NCBI GenBank assembly: GCA_963715055.1
Contig: CAVQRB010000017.1
Span: 1-64,000, forward strand
Direction of reading: 5' to 3'
DNA from: CAVQRB01 sp963715055
Lineage (GTDB): Bacteria; Pseudomonadota; Alphaproteobacteria; Rhodobacterales; Rhodobacteraceae
DNA: 64,000 nt
Within the stretch, counting starts at the first letter, position 1. Every line of letters begins with the position of its first letter. Below, in pieces: positions 43,290 to 51,808 of this stretch. Position numbers and translations under genes: made by a program. Under the pieces are notes generated by a model, which worked only from the letters and a program-made list of their open reading frames with translations, was not told the origin of the DNA and did no database searches.

Positions 43290-43766
43290 ATGAAGAGCGC
43301 GCGACATATCCTTGAAATCGCGAAAACTTCCGGGATCACGATTGCAACTGCCGAAAGCTGCACGGGCGGCATGGTCGCCGCCGCGCTGACCGATGTGGCG
43401 GGGTCTTCCGCGGTTTTCGAGCGTGGTTTTGTCACCTACTCCAACACCGCCAAGATCGACATGCTGAACGTCTCTCCGGTCACACTCGAGACTTTCGGCG
43501 CGGTGTCGGAGAACGTGGCCTTCGAAATGGCGCGCGGCGCGCTCGAGCAGTCGCTGGCGACCCTCGCCGTGTCAGTCACCGGTATCGCGGGCCCCGGCGG
43601 GTCCGAGCACAAGCCGGAGGGTCGCGTCTGCTTCGGCATCGCCACCCCAGACCGGACCCATACGGAAACCGTCGATTTCGGTGCCCTGGGGCGGGACGCG
43701 GTGCGCAAGGCCGCGCGCGACCATGCGCTCGACCTGCTTCTCGGCGTGCTTCAGACGGGCCGGTAA
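43290..43766 (+). CDS. CinA C-terminal domain family nicotinamide-nucleotide amidohydrolase (PncC-like)
   Basis: 158 residues consisting only of the C-terminal CinA domain: TAESCTGGMVAAALTDV, RGFVTYSNTAK and GIAGPGGSEHKPEGRVCFG are characteristic. This domain deamidates nicotinamide mononucleotide in the NAD salvage cycle (PncC activity). The N-terminal CinA/MoeA-like half is absent, as in stand-alone PncC proteins. The ATG at 43290 gives the usual distance to TAESCTGG; an ATG at 43275 is possible. It follows pgpA by one base and overlaps the convergent RatA-type gene by 16 bases. Confidence 0.9.
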   Translation: MKSARHILEIAKTSGITIATAESCTGGMVAAALTDVAGSSAVFERGFVTYSNTAKIDMLNVSPVTLETFGAVSENVAFEMARGALEQSLATLAVSVTGIAGPGGSEHKPEGRVCFGIATPDRTHTETVDFGALGRDAVRKAARDHALDLLLGVLQTGR

Positions 43767-44200
43767 AGCGTCTCGGCACGAGCTTCGAAGGCCCGCACGA
43801 TGCGCTGCATCGCCTCGTTGAAGACGACGCCGATCAGTTTCTGCAAAATCATGTTGCGAAAGGCGAAATCGACGAAGAAGGAGACTTCGCAGCCCCCTTC
43901 GACATCGCGAAACGCCCAGTTGGATTTCATGTAGCGAAACGGCCCATCAAGGTATTCGGTGTCGATCTGCATGTCATCGGGCATCAGGACCACACGGCTG
44001 GTGAAGCGTTCGCGAAAGACCTTGAAGCTGATGACGAGATCCGCCTCCATCACCTCCGTCTTGCCCTGCGGGACCACGGACTTTACCCGCGCCGCCGAAC
44101 ACCAGGGCAGGAACTGCGGGTATTTGCCGACATCCGCCACCAGATCGTACATCTGCCGGGCGGTATAGGGAAGCGTTCGGGTTTCTGCGTGGGTGGGCAT
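43751..44200 (-). CDS. RatA/COQ10-type START-domain protein
   Basis: 149 residues of the polyketide cyclase/START fold, with YDLVADVGKYPQFLPWC near the start and NWAFRDVEGGCEVSFFVDFAF in the middle. Related proteins are COQ10, which binds ubiquinone and is needed for its respiratory use, and bacterial RatA, reported to inhibit ribosome subunit joining. The COQ10 role is the likelier in an alphaproteobacterium; that is inference. The ATG at 44200 fits the family start. It ends inside the cinA-type gene on the opposite strand. Confidence 0.88.
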   Translation of the reverse strand: MPTHAETRTLPYTARQMYDLVADVGKYPQFLPWCSAARVKSVVPQGKTEVMEADLVISFKVFRERFTSRVVLMPDDMQIDTEYLDGPFRYMKSNWAFRDVEGGCEVSFFVDFAFRNMILQKLIGVVFNEAMQRIVRAFEARAETLYRPV

Positions 44201-44269
44201 TGATTTGTCGTCTTGGCAAGGGTAGCCATTCATCTCCTATGTCCGCACTTGTATTTCAAGGCCAAACCC

Positions 44270-44812
44270 ATGCCGACGCGTCCTTATGTCATAGATGAAA
44301 TGATATCCGCCAAGGCAATCGCGGCCCGGATCGAGAGCCTTTGCCGGGAGATTCAGGCCGAGTTCGCCGATACGGACAAGCTGGTCGTGGTGGGGCTCCT
44401 GCGCGGCAGTTTCGTCTTCATCGCGGATCTGGTGCGCGAGCTTGACCTGCCGATCGAGGTCGATTTCCTCGAAGCCTCAAGCTATGGCGACAGCATGCAG
44501 AGCAGCCGTGAAGTTCGTATTCTCAAGGACTTGCGCGGTGCGATCGAAGGTCGCGACGTTCTGGTGGTCGAGGATATCGTCGATACCGGCCATACGCTGA
44601 ACCATGTCACGCATCTCCTCGAAAGCCGACGGCCCGCGCGGTTGAAATCCATCGCATTGCTGGACAAGCCCAGCCGCAGGGAGGTGGACTTCAAGGCCAG
44701 TTGGACCGGCTTCGAAATCCCCGACGAATTCGTCGTGGGCTATGGCATCGATTTCGCGCAACGCAACCGCAACCTGCCTTTCATCGGCAAGGTGCGCTTC
44801 GTGGAAGAGTGA
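44270..44812 (+). CDS. hpt: Hypoxanthine phosphoribosyltransferase
   Basis: 180 residues, type I phosphoribosyltransferase fold. The PRPP-binding loop is VLVVEDIVDTGHTL and the family marks VGLLRGSFVFIADL and VDFLEASSYGDS precede it. The enzyme salvages hypoxanthine (and often guanine) with PRPP. The ATG at 44270 begins the family sequence (MPTRPYVID). The small TTG-start gene at 44843 follows 30 bases later on the same strand. Confidence 0.94.
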   Translation: MPTRPYVIDEMISAKAIAARIESLCREIQAEFADTDKLVVVGLLRGSFVFIADLVRELDLPIEVDFLEASSYGDSMQSSREVRILKDLRGAIEGRDVLVVEDIVDTGHTLNHVTHLLESRRPARLKSIALLDKPSRREVDFKASWTGFEIPDEFVVGYGIDFAQRNRNLPFIGKVRFVEE

Positions 44813-44842
44813 CCCGATGCGCCGGTACGCGGGAACATTGCC

Positions 44843-45010
44843 TTGAACCTGCGCTGGCTCTTGCGGATGTCACAATGGGCGCGCAGGCCTCCCTCGGGTG
44901 CACGGGTGAAGATGGTTCTCTCAATTGTCGCGGCTCTGCTGGTGATCGTGGCTCTTGAACGGCTCGGCCTCTGGCCTGACAGCCTGACAGCCGAAAAGAT
45001 GCGTCGCTGA
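44843..45010 (+). CDS. Small single-pass membrane protein (55 residues), TTG start
   Basis: The TTG at 44843 is preceded by GGGAAC seven bases upstream and opens 55 codons to the TGA at 45008-45010. The product has a basic N-terminus (LNLRWLLRMSQWARRPPSG), one clear hydrophobic helix (about 24-38, MVLSIVAALLVIVAL) and a short acidic-basic tail with LWPDSLTAEKMRR. I recall small proteins of this pattern next to hpt or cytochrome genes in other Rhodobacterales, but that could not be checked. No function is known. It is too short to be found by length-based gene calling. Confidence 0.6.
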   Translation: MNLRWLLRMSQWARRPPSGARVKMVLSIVAALLVIVALERLGLWPDSLTAEKMRR

Positions 45011-45081
45011 ATGCGGGCACTTGCGCGCGCGCGGGTCCGGGCTAGTCTCTTGCGAGCAGATCTGCTTCATGGAGAGAACCG

Positions 45082-45564
45082 ATGAAACGATTGAACGCCC
45101 TTACGTTTGTTGCCGTGTGTTCACTGACCGCTTTTGCGGGTATGGCTACGGCAGAAAACCACGCCGAAAAGGCGCTGCTGGATGCCATTTCCGCCCGCCA
45201 AGCCCAGATGCAGCTTGTCGGCTACAACATGGGCATCCTTGGCGGAATGGCGAAAGGCGAGCGGGACTTCGAGTCCGCAACCGCCGTGGCGGCAGCCTCC
45301 AACCTCAGCGCAGTTGCAAAGCTGGACCGCAGCATCCTCTGGCTTGAGGGCTCGGTCCAGGGTCAGGTCGGCAACACCCGCGCCAAAGCCGACATCTGGA
45401 CCGATCCCGCAGGCTTCGAGGCGGATGCGACCGACCTGGAAAATGCGGCCGACGCCTTGATCGCCGCGGCTGGCACCGATCTTGCGGCGCTTCAGGCGGC
45501 CATGGAAACGGCGGGCAAGACCTGCGGCGCGTGTCATGAGACCTACCGAGGTCCCAGAAACTAG
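45082..45564 (+). CDS. Cytochrome c' / c-556 type class II cytochrome
   Basis: 160 residues with a signal peptide (cut about residue 24, ATAE) and a C-terminal heme motif CGACH at 148-152, the usual position for class II cytochromes built as four-helix bundles. Cytochrome c' and c-556 members are periplasmic electron carriers or bind nitric oxide. A GGAGAG ribosome-binding site precedes the ATG. It lies ten bases from the following diheme cytochrome gene. Confidence 0.9.
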   Translation: MKRLNALTFVAVCSLTAFAGMATAENHAEKALLDAISARQAQMQLVGYNMGILGGMAKGERDFESATAVAAASNLSAVAKLDRSILWLEGSVQGQVGNTRAKADIWTDPAGFEADATDLENAADALIAAAGTDLAALQAAMETAGKTCGACHETYRGPRN

Positions 45565-45573
45565 GCGGCACCC

Positions 45574-46461
45574 ATGGGTCTCTTGCTGCGACTGGCAGGT
45601 CTCGTCGCCGTGCTGGCGGCGGCGGGGTTCTGGTATCTGACGCGTCCCGACACCCTGGCCGACAACTGGGCGGAAGGAATAGCCGGAGACGCGCAAGCCG
45701 GGGCGCTGGTTTTCGCTGCCGCCGGTTGCGCCTCCTGCCATGCCGCACCAAAAAGCGAGGGAGACGCACGGCTTTTGCTGGCCGGTGGGCACGCATTCGT
45801 CAGCGAGTTCGGGACGTTTCATGCACCCAATATCTCGCCCTCGCCTGCAGGGATCGGCGCATGGTCGGAGAGGGATTTCGCGCAAGCGCTCCTGAAAGGC
45901 GTGTCTCCGGACGGGCGCCATTACTATCCTGCCTTTCCCTATACAAGCTACCAGCACATGACAGACCAGGATGTGCGCGACCTTTTTGCCTATATCAGAA
46001 CCTTGCCGCCCTCTGACATCGCAAGCCTTCCGCATGAGTTGAGCTTTCCATTCACGCTCCGGCGCGGGTTGGGGCTGTGGAAGGCGCGCTACATGGAAAG
46101 CGGTTTCCATCTGCAAGGTGAATTGAGCGCGGCGGAAGACCGCGGCCGCTACCTCGCGGAAGCCTTGTCCCACTGTGCCGAGTGCCATACCTCCAGAGAT
46201 ACCTTTGGCGGGCTGGACCGCACAAAATGGCTCGCCGGTGCGCCCAATCCCAGCGGCGAGGGCCGCATCCCCAACATCACGCCCGCAGCACTCGACTGGT
46301 CCGAGGACGATCTGGTGGCCTATTTCACGTCAGGACTGACCCCCGATTACGACAGCGCCGGCGGCACCATGGCCGAGGTGGTCCGCAACCTCGCGCAACT
46401 GCCGGAAAGCGACCGCCGGGCCATCGCGGCCTATCTCAAGCGGGTGGAGCCCATTCCCTGA
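45574..46461 (+). CDS. Diheme c-type cytochrome, membrane anchored
   Basis: 295 residues with one N-terminal hydrophobic anchor (about 4-20) and two CXXCH heme motifs: CASCH at 52-56 and CAECH at 201-205. Each starts a cytochrome c module with a later methionine (YTSYQHMTDQD; GGTMAEVV). The arrangement resembles the cytochrome subunits of membrane-linked alcohol or aldehyde dehydrogenases, and thiosulfate-type dihemes. No dehydrogenase partner is adjacent; the class II cytochrome gene ten bases upstream may be its redox partner. Confidence 0.88.
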   Translation: MGLLLRLAGLVAVLAAAGFWYLTRPDTLADNWAEGIAGDAQAGALVFAAAGCASCHAAPKSEGDARLLLAGGHAFVSEFGTFHAPNISPSPAGIGAWSERDFAQALLKGVSPDGRHYYPAFPYTSYQHMTDQDVRDLFAYIRTLPPSDIASLPHELSFPFTLRRGLGLWKARYMESGFHLQGELSAAEDRGRYLAEALSHCAECHTSRDTFGGLDRTKWLAGAPNPSGEGRIPNITPAALDWSEDDLVAYFTSGLTPDYDSAGGTMAEVVRNLAQLPESDRRAIAAYLKRVEPIP

Positions 46462-46468
46462 TGGCAGG

Positions 46469-47422
46469 TCACGCCAATCCCAGCTTGCGGTTGCGTGCCG
46501 CCCGAAGCCGTTCGAAATCGTCACCGGCATGGTAGGATGAGCGTGTGAGCGGCGTGGCCGACACCATCAGGAAGCCCTTGCCGTAGGCTGCCTTGGCATA
46601 GGCCGCGAATTCATCCGGATGCACGAAACGGTCCACCCGGTGGTGTTTCGGGGTCGGCTGCAGATATTGACCGATGGTCAGGAAATCGATGTCAGCGGCC
46701 CGCATGTCTTCCATGACCTGCATCACCGCCTGGCGGTCTTCGCCCAAACCGACCATGATGCCCGACTTGGTGAACATCGACGGGTCGAGTTCCTTGACGC
46801 GCTGCAACAGCCGCAGCGAATGGAAATACCGCGCACCCGGACGGACTTCCGGGTAAAGGCCGGGCACCGTTTCGAGATTGTGGTTGAATACATCGGGCCG
46901 CGCCTCGACGACCACTTCCAGCACTTTCGGATCGCATTTGATGAAATCGGGTGTCAGGATCTCAATCGTCGTCTGCGGGCTGCGGTGGCGGATGGCGCGG
47001 ATCGTCTGGGCGAAGTGATCCGCCCCCCCGTCCTCGACATCGTCGCGGTCTACGGAGGTGATTACCACGTGGTTGAGCCCGAGTTTCTCTACCGCATGGG
47101 CGACGCGGCCCGGCTCGAAGGCATCGAGCGCCTCCGGCGGCTTGCCGGTCGCGATATTGCAGAAGGTGCAGGCGCGGGTGCAGACCTCACCCATGATCAT
47201 CATCGTGGCGTGGCCCTGGCTCCAGCACTCGCCCACGTTGGGGCAACCCGCCTCTTCGCAGACCGTCACCAGCTTGTTCTCGCGCATGATCCTCGCGGTA
47301 TCGGCATAGCCCTTGCCGCCGGGCGCCTTGACGCGAATCCAGTCCGGCTTCTTGGGCTGCGGATTGTCCGGACGGCGCGCCTTCTCGGGGTGGCGTTGCT
47401 CGGGGATTTTCAGATCGCGCAT
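46469..47422 (-). CDS. lipA: Lipoyl synthase
   Basis: 317 residues. The auxiliary cluster cysteines are C55, C60 and C66 (TVCEEAGCPNVGECW) and the radical-SAM cysteines are C81, C85 and C88 (VCTRACTFC); the C-terminal serine for the auxiliary cluster is in TPLTRSSYHAG. LipA inserts two sulfurs into octanoyl groups to make lipoyl cofactors. It converges with the diheme cytochrome gene with seven bases between stops. Confidence 0.97.
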   Translation of the reverse strand: MRDLKIPEQRHPEKARRPDNPQPKKPDWIRVKAPGGKGYADTARIMRENKLVTVCEEAGCPNVGECWSQGHATMMIMGEVCTRACTFCNIATGKPPEALDAFEPGRVAHAVEKLGLNHVVITSVDRDDVEDGGADHFAQTIRAIRHRSPQTTIEILTPDFIKCDPKVLEVVVEARPDVFNHNLETVPGLYPEVRPGARYFHSLRLLQRVKELDPSMFTKSGIMVGLGEDRQAVMQVMEDMRAADIDFLTIGQYLQPTPKHHRVDRFVHPDEFAAYAKAAYGKGFLMVSATPLTRSSYHAGDDFERLRAARNRKLGLA

Positions 47423-47547
47423 CGGGACATGTCTCGCAGTATGAGATTGAAAGCGTTGACAGTATCTATAGCACAGAGCTCCGGGGAGTGTAGATGCTGT
47501 GACGCAGTGCCGCTATGCAGTTCATGCAACCAAAACATGCGTGCCGG

Positions 47548-48324
47548 TCAGAGCTTGCGGGCGGCAACGACGAAATGAGTGAGCGAGAAGAAGAAACGGC
47601 CCTTCTCGGCAAGGCCTTGCTGCTCCTCGACCCAACCCTTCACGTCTTCGGCCGGCAAAAGTTCATACTGCAGCGCATAATTCTGCATCAGGTGCAGCAT
47701 CGTGTTTGCCAGACCGTCTGGCCGCAGCACCGTATCCGTGCACGTCAGAGGTACTACCGCCTCGAGCGCGAATCCTGCCTCTTCCAGGTCGCCTGGCAGG
47801 TGTTCCGGCACGCAGCGGTCGACAAGATGGCTGTCCCATGCCGCTTGCATACTTGTCATCCGGGCGCGGTTTTCACTGTACCAGATCAGCGTGTCGAAAT
47901 GCATGTCGCCAATGACCACCCGCCCACCGGGAACAAGTATCCGGAATATCTCCCGAAGAGCCGCCGGGATATCATCCAGATACTCGAAAACCTGGACAGA
48001 GACGGCCTTGGTACAGCTTGCAGGTGCGAGCGGCAGGTCGGTCGCTGAGCCGCTCACGATCTCGACCGTCACAAAATCATTACATCTTTCGGCGGCGGTC
48101 TCGCGCATGTCGGCGCTGGGATCAATGCCGTGCACCCGTCCCGTCGCACCCACCGCGCGGGCGATGTCCGCAGTCAGGATGCCGTTCCCACAACCGATGT
48201 CGGCGATCTTGTCTCCCGGCTTCAGTCTGAGCGCGTCGAAGGACATTCGGCGGCGACGCGCGAAATCCGACCCTCTGTAGGCGTTCTCGAGAAACCTTGC
48301 GGTTCGGGCGTCGAATTCAAGCAT
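47548..48324 (-). CDS. Class I SAM-dependent methyltransferase
   Basis: 258 residues. Motif I is KIADIGCGNGILTADIA (about 39-55), followed by GIDPSADM and VQVFEYLDDIP, a Rossmann-like methyltransferase of the ubiquinone/menaquinone or arsenic-type branch. The substrate cannot be assigned. It stands alone: lipA is 125 bases downstream on the same strand and the DUF6456 gene is separated by an intrinsic terminator. Confidence 0.85.
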   Translation of the reverse strand: MLEFDARTARFLENAYRGSDFARRRRMSFDALRLKPGDKIADIGCGNGILTADIARAVGATGRVHGIDPSADMRETAAERCNDFVTVEIVSGSATDLPLAPASCTKAVSVQVFEYLDDIPAALREIFRILVPGGRVVIGDMHFDTLIWYSENRARMTSMQAAWDSHLVDRCVPEHLPGDLEEAGFALEAVVPLTCTDTVLRPDGLANTMLHLMQNYALQYELLPAEDVKGWVEEQQGLAEKGRFFFSLTHFVVAARKL

Positions 48325-48425
48325 CTGCTGATCCTCAGTTGATCGCAGTTGGCCTCAGTCTACCATAATACAACAAGTTTTTGCAGAAACGGCGCTCTCG
48401 GATGGAATTCGTACCTATCTGGCCG

Positions 48426-48458
48426 AAAAATGGCGCTGCTCCCATGAGATGCAGCGCC
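48426..48458 (-). terminator. Intrinsic terminator after the DUF6456 gene
   Basis: GCAGCGCC/GGCGCTGC form a perfect 8-bp stem (48458-48451 with 48439-48432) with an 11-base loop, followed on the minus strand by A then five T residues (48430-48426). It stands 27 bases after the DUF6456 stop and separates that gene from the methyltransferase. Confidence 0.75.
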
Positions 48459-48484
48459 TATTTCAATTTGACGAAACATCCTGC

Positions 48485-49636
48485 TCAACCGATGAGCGCG
48501 CCGCCCGGGCCGACGGTTTCATCGTAGTGTCGCTTCAACCGTGTGAGGGCGATGCGCAGGACGATCTTTCCCGATCGCGCCGACCAACCGAGCTTCTTTT
48601 CCGCGGTCTCCAGCCCTTCAAGGTAGCAGCAGCAGCGCAGCACGACATCCGACAGGCCGGGCCCGAGATCCGCAAGAGCATCGGCAACCCTCTTTGCCGC
48701 CCGAGATGCACCATCGCCGGACCCGCCGCCCTGCGCGACATTGCCCTGAATCGCTCCCGTCAGGAATTTTTCCCAATTCTGGGTCACCCGTGTGCCCATC
48801 TGCGCCAGTTCGAAATCTTCGCGCAGGCGCTCGCCGGCGGTGACCAGATCGTCATTGAGAAAGACCTCCCCATCCTTGTCGCGTCGACGCGCCAGCGCGG
48901 TCAGCGGGCTTTCAGCGAGGTTGTAGCGCATGCGACGTGGCCGGCCGTCATCGGCATCGGGGACAGTTTTCTCGCCCCATCTGCGGTGCTGGTCGGCGAA
49001 TGGCGTCTGGCTCTCCGCGAATCCCGGCGGGCTGGCGGGCTCATCGGTATCCAGCATGTTTTCCAGCACCGCCCGACCAGCGGCGGTAATCGAATAGCGC
49101 GTGATACGGCCGGAGACTTGCGGCGATATCCATTCCTTGAGCGCCATTGCCTCGGCGATCCTGCGCTCCACGACGCCGGTGCGCATCGCGGCCCCACCCG
49201 GAGCATCGCGCACGATCACCGCTTTCTCCATATCCGCCGCCACGGCGAGGACAGCCGATTTTTCACACAGGCGCCGCAGGATGCGGGCAGCCTCGGCCAT
49301 CAGCGTGGCTTCGTCCGGAACCGCGTCCGTCTTGCCTGGTGGGGTGATCTTGTGCTGGAAACTCATTCTTGAAGACTCCTTTAGAGGTCGTGGAACCGAT
49401 GGGTTCAGGTCGCTGAAGAACTGGCCGAGCGTGCGCAATGCCGCATCGACCAAAGGATCGTCACGGCGGGTCTCGATCCGTCTCACCTGACGCAAGATGG
49501 TCGATGCATGACAGCCTTCGGCGCGCGCGAGGGCACGGATCGGAAACCCGGCTTCGGTATGCGCGAGGTAAACCCGGGCCGCTGGCGGCACCCAGGCCGG
49601 AAAGCCGGCCTGTCTTTCGCGGGCCTTATCTGTCAT
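48485..49636 (-). CDS. DUF6456 domain helix-turn-helix protein
   Basis: 383 residues from the ATG at 49636 (an ATG at 49648 would add four). The N-terminal 60 residues contain a helix-turn-helix-like segment (GFPIRALARAEGCHASTILRQVRRI). A middle segment (about 105-200, REVERRIAEAMALKEWIS type) resembles a winged-helix arrangement with RITRYSITAAGRAVLE, and the C-terminal part includes ESPLTALARRRDKDG and a tail rich in cysteines (VVLRCCCYLEGLE). The family is seen in Rhodobacterales with no established role; DNA binding is likely. Divergent from the DUF6477 gene across 338 bases. Confidence 0.75.
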   Translation of the reverse strand: MTDKARERQAGFPAWVPPAARVYLAHTEAGFPIRALARAEGCHASTILRQVRRIETRRDDPLVDAALRTLGQFFSDLNPSVPRPLKESSRMSFQHKITPPGKTDAVPDEATLMAEAARILRRLCEKSAVLAVAADMEKAVIVRDAPGGAAMRTGVVERRIAEAMALKEWISPQVSGRITRYSITAAGRAVLENMLDTDEPASPPGFAESQTPFADQHRRWGEKTVPDADDGRPRRMRYNLAESPLTALARRRDKDGEVFLNDDLVTAGERLREDFELAQMGTRVTQNWEKFLTGAIQGNVAQGGGSGDGASRAAKRVADALADLGPGLSDVVLRCCCYLEGLETAEKKLGWSARSGKIVLRIALTRLKRHYDETVGPGGALIG

Positions 49637-49974
49637 CGAATTCTGCATGCACGGCTTGGCACCCGTAGGTTGCTTACGTTGGAAACAAACAACCTAAGGG
49701 AGAATTTGGTTACCTGACAGTTAATGTCTCCGGATACCGATAGTATTGTATCTATTACATAAACAGTTTTTAAAGGATCGCCCGGTACCTTGCATGTTCA
49801 GGCAACAGTCCTGCCATAATTCCGCTGAACTGTTTCTTCCTCCAAGTGTAAACAAGGTGCTAACCACCCCGCCCGCGGCGCTGCAGCAGGGCGCAACACC
49901 CGCATGAGTTGTGCCATAAGAGATCGATGAAGCGACCATGCTTCAAACAACTGCTGACCAAAAGGACAAGACCC
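49637..49974. other. AT-rich intergenic control region between DUF6456 and DUF6477 genes
   Basis: This 338-base gap is visibly lower in GC than the surroundings and holds no credible protein gene. Near its DUF6456 end is an inverted repeat, TAGGTTG (49666-49672) and CAACCTA (49690-49696), 17 bases apart, about 30-60 bases upstream of the DUF6456 start, which could be a self-regulatory operator. The middle (49740-49775) has runs such as TATTGTATCTATTACATAAAC without a clear promoter. Confidence 0.45.
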
Positions 49975-50265
49975 ATGCAAGATATTCTCTCCATGCTTCA
50001 AGCCCTGCGCCGCCCGCCGCTTCTCATGCGCGCTGCGCGGATCGGTGCGGAGGAATATCGCCGCAGCGTACACCTGCCACGGTTGCTCGGTTATGGCGTC
50101 CTGCCGCGCCACGGCTCGGCCCTGATGAAGCTGATGGAGATCGAAGGCGAACTCAACGGCCAGCGTCTCAGCGGCAACAGCAGTTACAGCCTGCTGCGCC
50201 ATGTGGATGTCCTGATTGCGATGGTGGGCGAAGCGCGCGTCCTGCGCGCCTCGCAAGCCGCCTGA
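49975..50265 (+). CDS. DUF6477 family protein
   Basis: 96 residues, MQDILSMLQALRRPPLLMRAAR at the start, then RRSVHLPRLL and a histidine-leucine rich tail. The protein is small, basic and without membrane segments. It matches DUF6477 as found in Rhodobacterales. An AAAGGACA ribosome-binding site precedes the ATG at 49975. Its stop is one base before the stop of the convergent MttB-family gene. No function is known; divergent arrangement with the DUF6456 gene suggests that the two may be connected. Confidence 0.75.
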   Translation: MQDILSMLQALRRPPLLMRAARIGAEEYRRSVHLPRLLGYGVLPRHGSALMKLMEIEGELNGQRLSGNSSYSLLRHVDVLIAMVGEARVLRASQAA

Positions 50266-50266
50266 G

Positions 50267-51808
50267 CTACATGAAACTGTCGGGGCTCGCGGCTTTCTTT
50301 CGCGCCACGAAATCCGTCAGTGCTTCATCGATCGCCGGATCCATCGCCGGTTTCTGATAGTCCGACAGCATCTTTTCGACCCGCAGGCTGGCAAGGGCTT
50401 GCGTGTCGCGCGCACCCTCGTCTTCCCAGGTCTCGAAGGGCTTGTAGTCCAGAAGGTCGGACTTCCAGAACGCGGCCTTGAAGTTGTTCTGTGTGTGCTC
50501 GCACCCCAGATAATGCCCGCCGGGACCGACTTCGCGGATCGCATCCATGGCTTGTGCGTTCTCGTCGATCTCGACGCCGCGCGCCAGATGGTGAAGCGTC
50601 CCCAATTGGTCGGCGTCCATGACGAATTTTTCGAAAGACGACACCAGACCGCCTTCAAGCCAGCCGCAGGCGTGCAGCATGAAGTTCACACCCGACAAAA
50701 GCCCCATGTTGAGACTGTTGGCGGTTTCATAGGCTGCCTGCGCGTCCGGCAGTTTGGAGCCGCAGAACGACCCAGCCGAGCGGAAGGGCAGCCCCATGCG
50801 CCGCGCCAGTTGCCCTGCACCGTAGGTGATATGCGACGCTTCAGGCGTCCCGAAGGTCGGTGCACCAGAGTTCATGTCGATCGAGGTCACGAAAGCGCCG
50901 AAGATCACCGGCGCGCCTTTGCGCACCAACTGGCTGTAGGCGATGCCCGCCAGCACTTCCGCCAGTACCTGGGTCAGCGTGCCCGCCACAGAAACGGGCG
51001 CCATCGCACCGCCGACGATGAAGGGCGAGATGATGCAGGCCTGGTTGTTCCTCGCATAGACCTCGAGCGCCCCCATCATGACGTCGTCGAAGGTCATCGG
51101 CGAGTTGATGTTGATGAGCGAGGTCATCACCGTGTTGGCTTGAACGAAGTCCTTGCCGAAGAGAACCTCGCACATCTCCACGCTGTCCTGCGCGCGCGAG
51201 GGCTCGGTAACCGAGCCCATGAAGGGCTTGTCGCTCAGCGTCATATGCGCATGGAGCATGTCGAGGTGACGCTTGTTCACCGGGATGTCGGTCGGCTCGC
51301 AGACCGTTCCGCCCGAATGGTGCAGCCATTTCGACATGTAACCGAGTTTCACGAACTTGCGGAAATCCTCCATCGTCGCGTACCGCCGCCCGCCTGCCGC
51401 ATCGCGCACGAAAGGAGGACCATAGACCGGCGCCAGCACGAGGTTCTTGCCCCCGACAACGACATTGCGCTCCGGGTTGCGCGCATGTTGCGTGTAGGAG
51501 GAGGGCGCCGTCGCGCAGAGCTGCCGGGCCAGACCGCGCGGAATGCGAACACGCTCGCCCTCGACATCCGCCCCAGCATCACGCCAGAGTTTCAGCGCAC
51601 TTGGGTTTTCGACGAAGTTCACCCCGATCTCTTCGAGCACCGTCTCCGCATTGTGCTCGATGATCTCCAGGGCCTCTTCGGTCAGGATCTCGAAATTGGG
51701 AATGTTGCGCTCGATATAGCGTGCGGTCTCGAAGGACACCGCACTGCGTTCGGCCCGTCGTGCAGCACCGCCTCCGCCCCGTGCCCGTCTCTGCGCTACT
51801 TCGACCAT
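50267..51808 (-). CDS. Trimethylamine methyltransferase (MttB) family protein, non-pyrrolysine
   Basis: 513 residues from the ATG at 51808, which has GAGGGG six bases upstream (a downstream of two ATGs; the frame is open to 51907). The body is the MttB/COG5598 fold, with GSVTEPSRAQDSVEMCEVLFG and ASHITYGAGQLARRMGLPFRS split over the middle. Pyrrolysine-free members demethylate glycine betaine or related quaternary amines, passing the methyl group to a corrinoid protein. No amber codon interrupts the frame. No corrinoid protein or activator gene is adjacent, so the partner must be elsewhere. Confidence 0.9.
   Translation of the reverse strand: MVEVAQRRARGGGGAARRAERSAVSFETARYIERNIPNFEILTEEALEIIEHNAETVLEEIGVNFVENPSALKLWRDAGADVEGERVRIPRGLARQLCATAPSSYTQHARNPERNVVVGGKNLVLAPVYGPPFVRDAAGGRRYATMEDFRKFVKLGYMSKWLHHSGGTVCEPTDIPVNKRHLDMLHAHMTLSDKPFMGSVTEPSRAQDSVEMCEVLFGKDFVQANTVMTSLININSPMTFDDVMMGALEVYARNNQACIISPFIVGGAMAPVSVAGTLTQVLAEVLAGIAYSQLVRKGAPVIFGAFVTSIDMNSGAPTFGTPEASHITYGAGQLARRMGLPFRSAGSFCGSKLPDAQAAYETANSLNMGLLSGVNFMLHACGWLEGGLVSSFEKFVMDADQLGTLHHLARGVEIDENAQAMDAIREVGPGGHYLGCEHTQNNFKAAFWKSDLLDYKPFETWEDEGARDTQALASLRVEKMLSDYQKPAMDPAIDEALTDFVARKKAASPDSFM

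Noticed and set aside
50267..51808. Pyrrolysine-type trimethylamine methyltransferase
   Set aside because: There is no in-frame amber codon in the gene, and no pyl genes or corrinoid partner are adjacent, so this is a non-pyrrolysine member.
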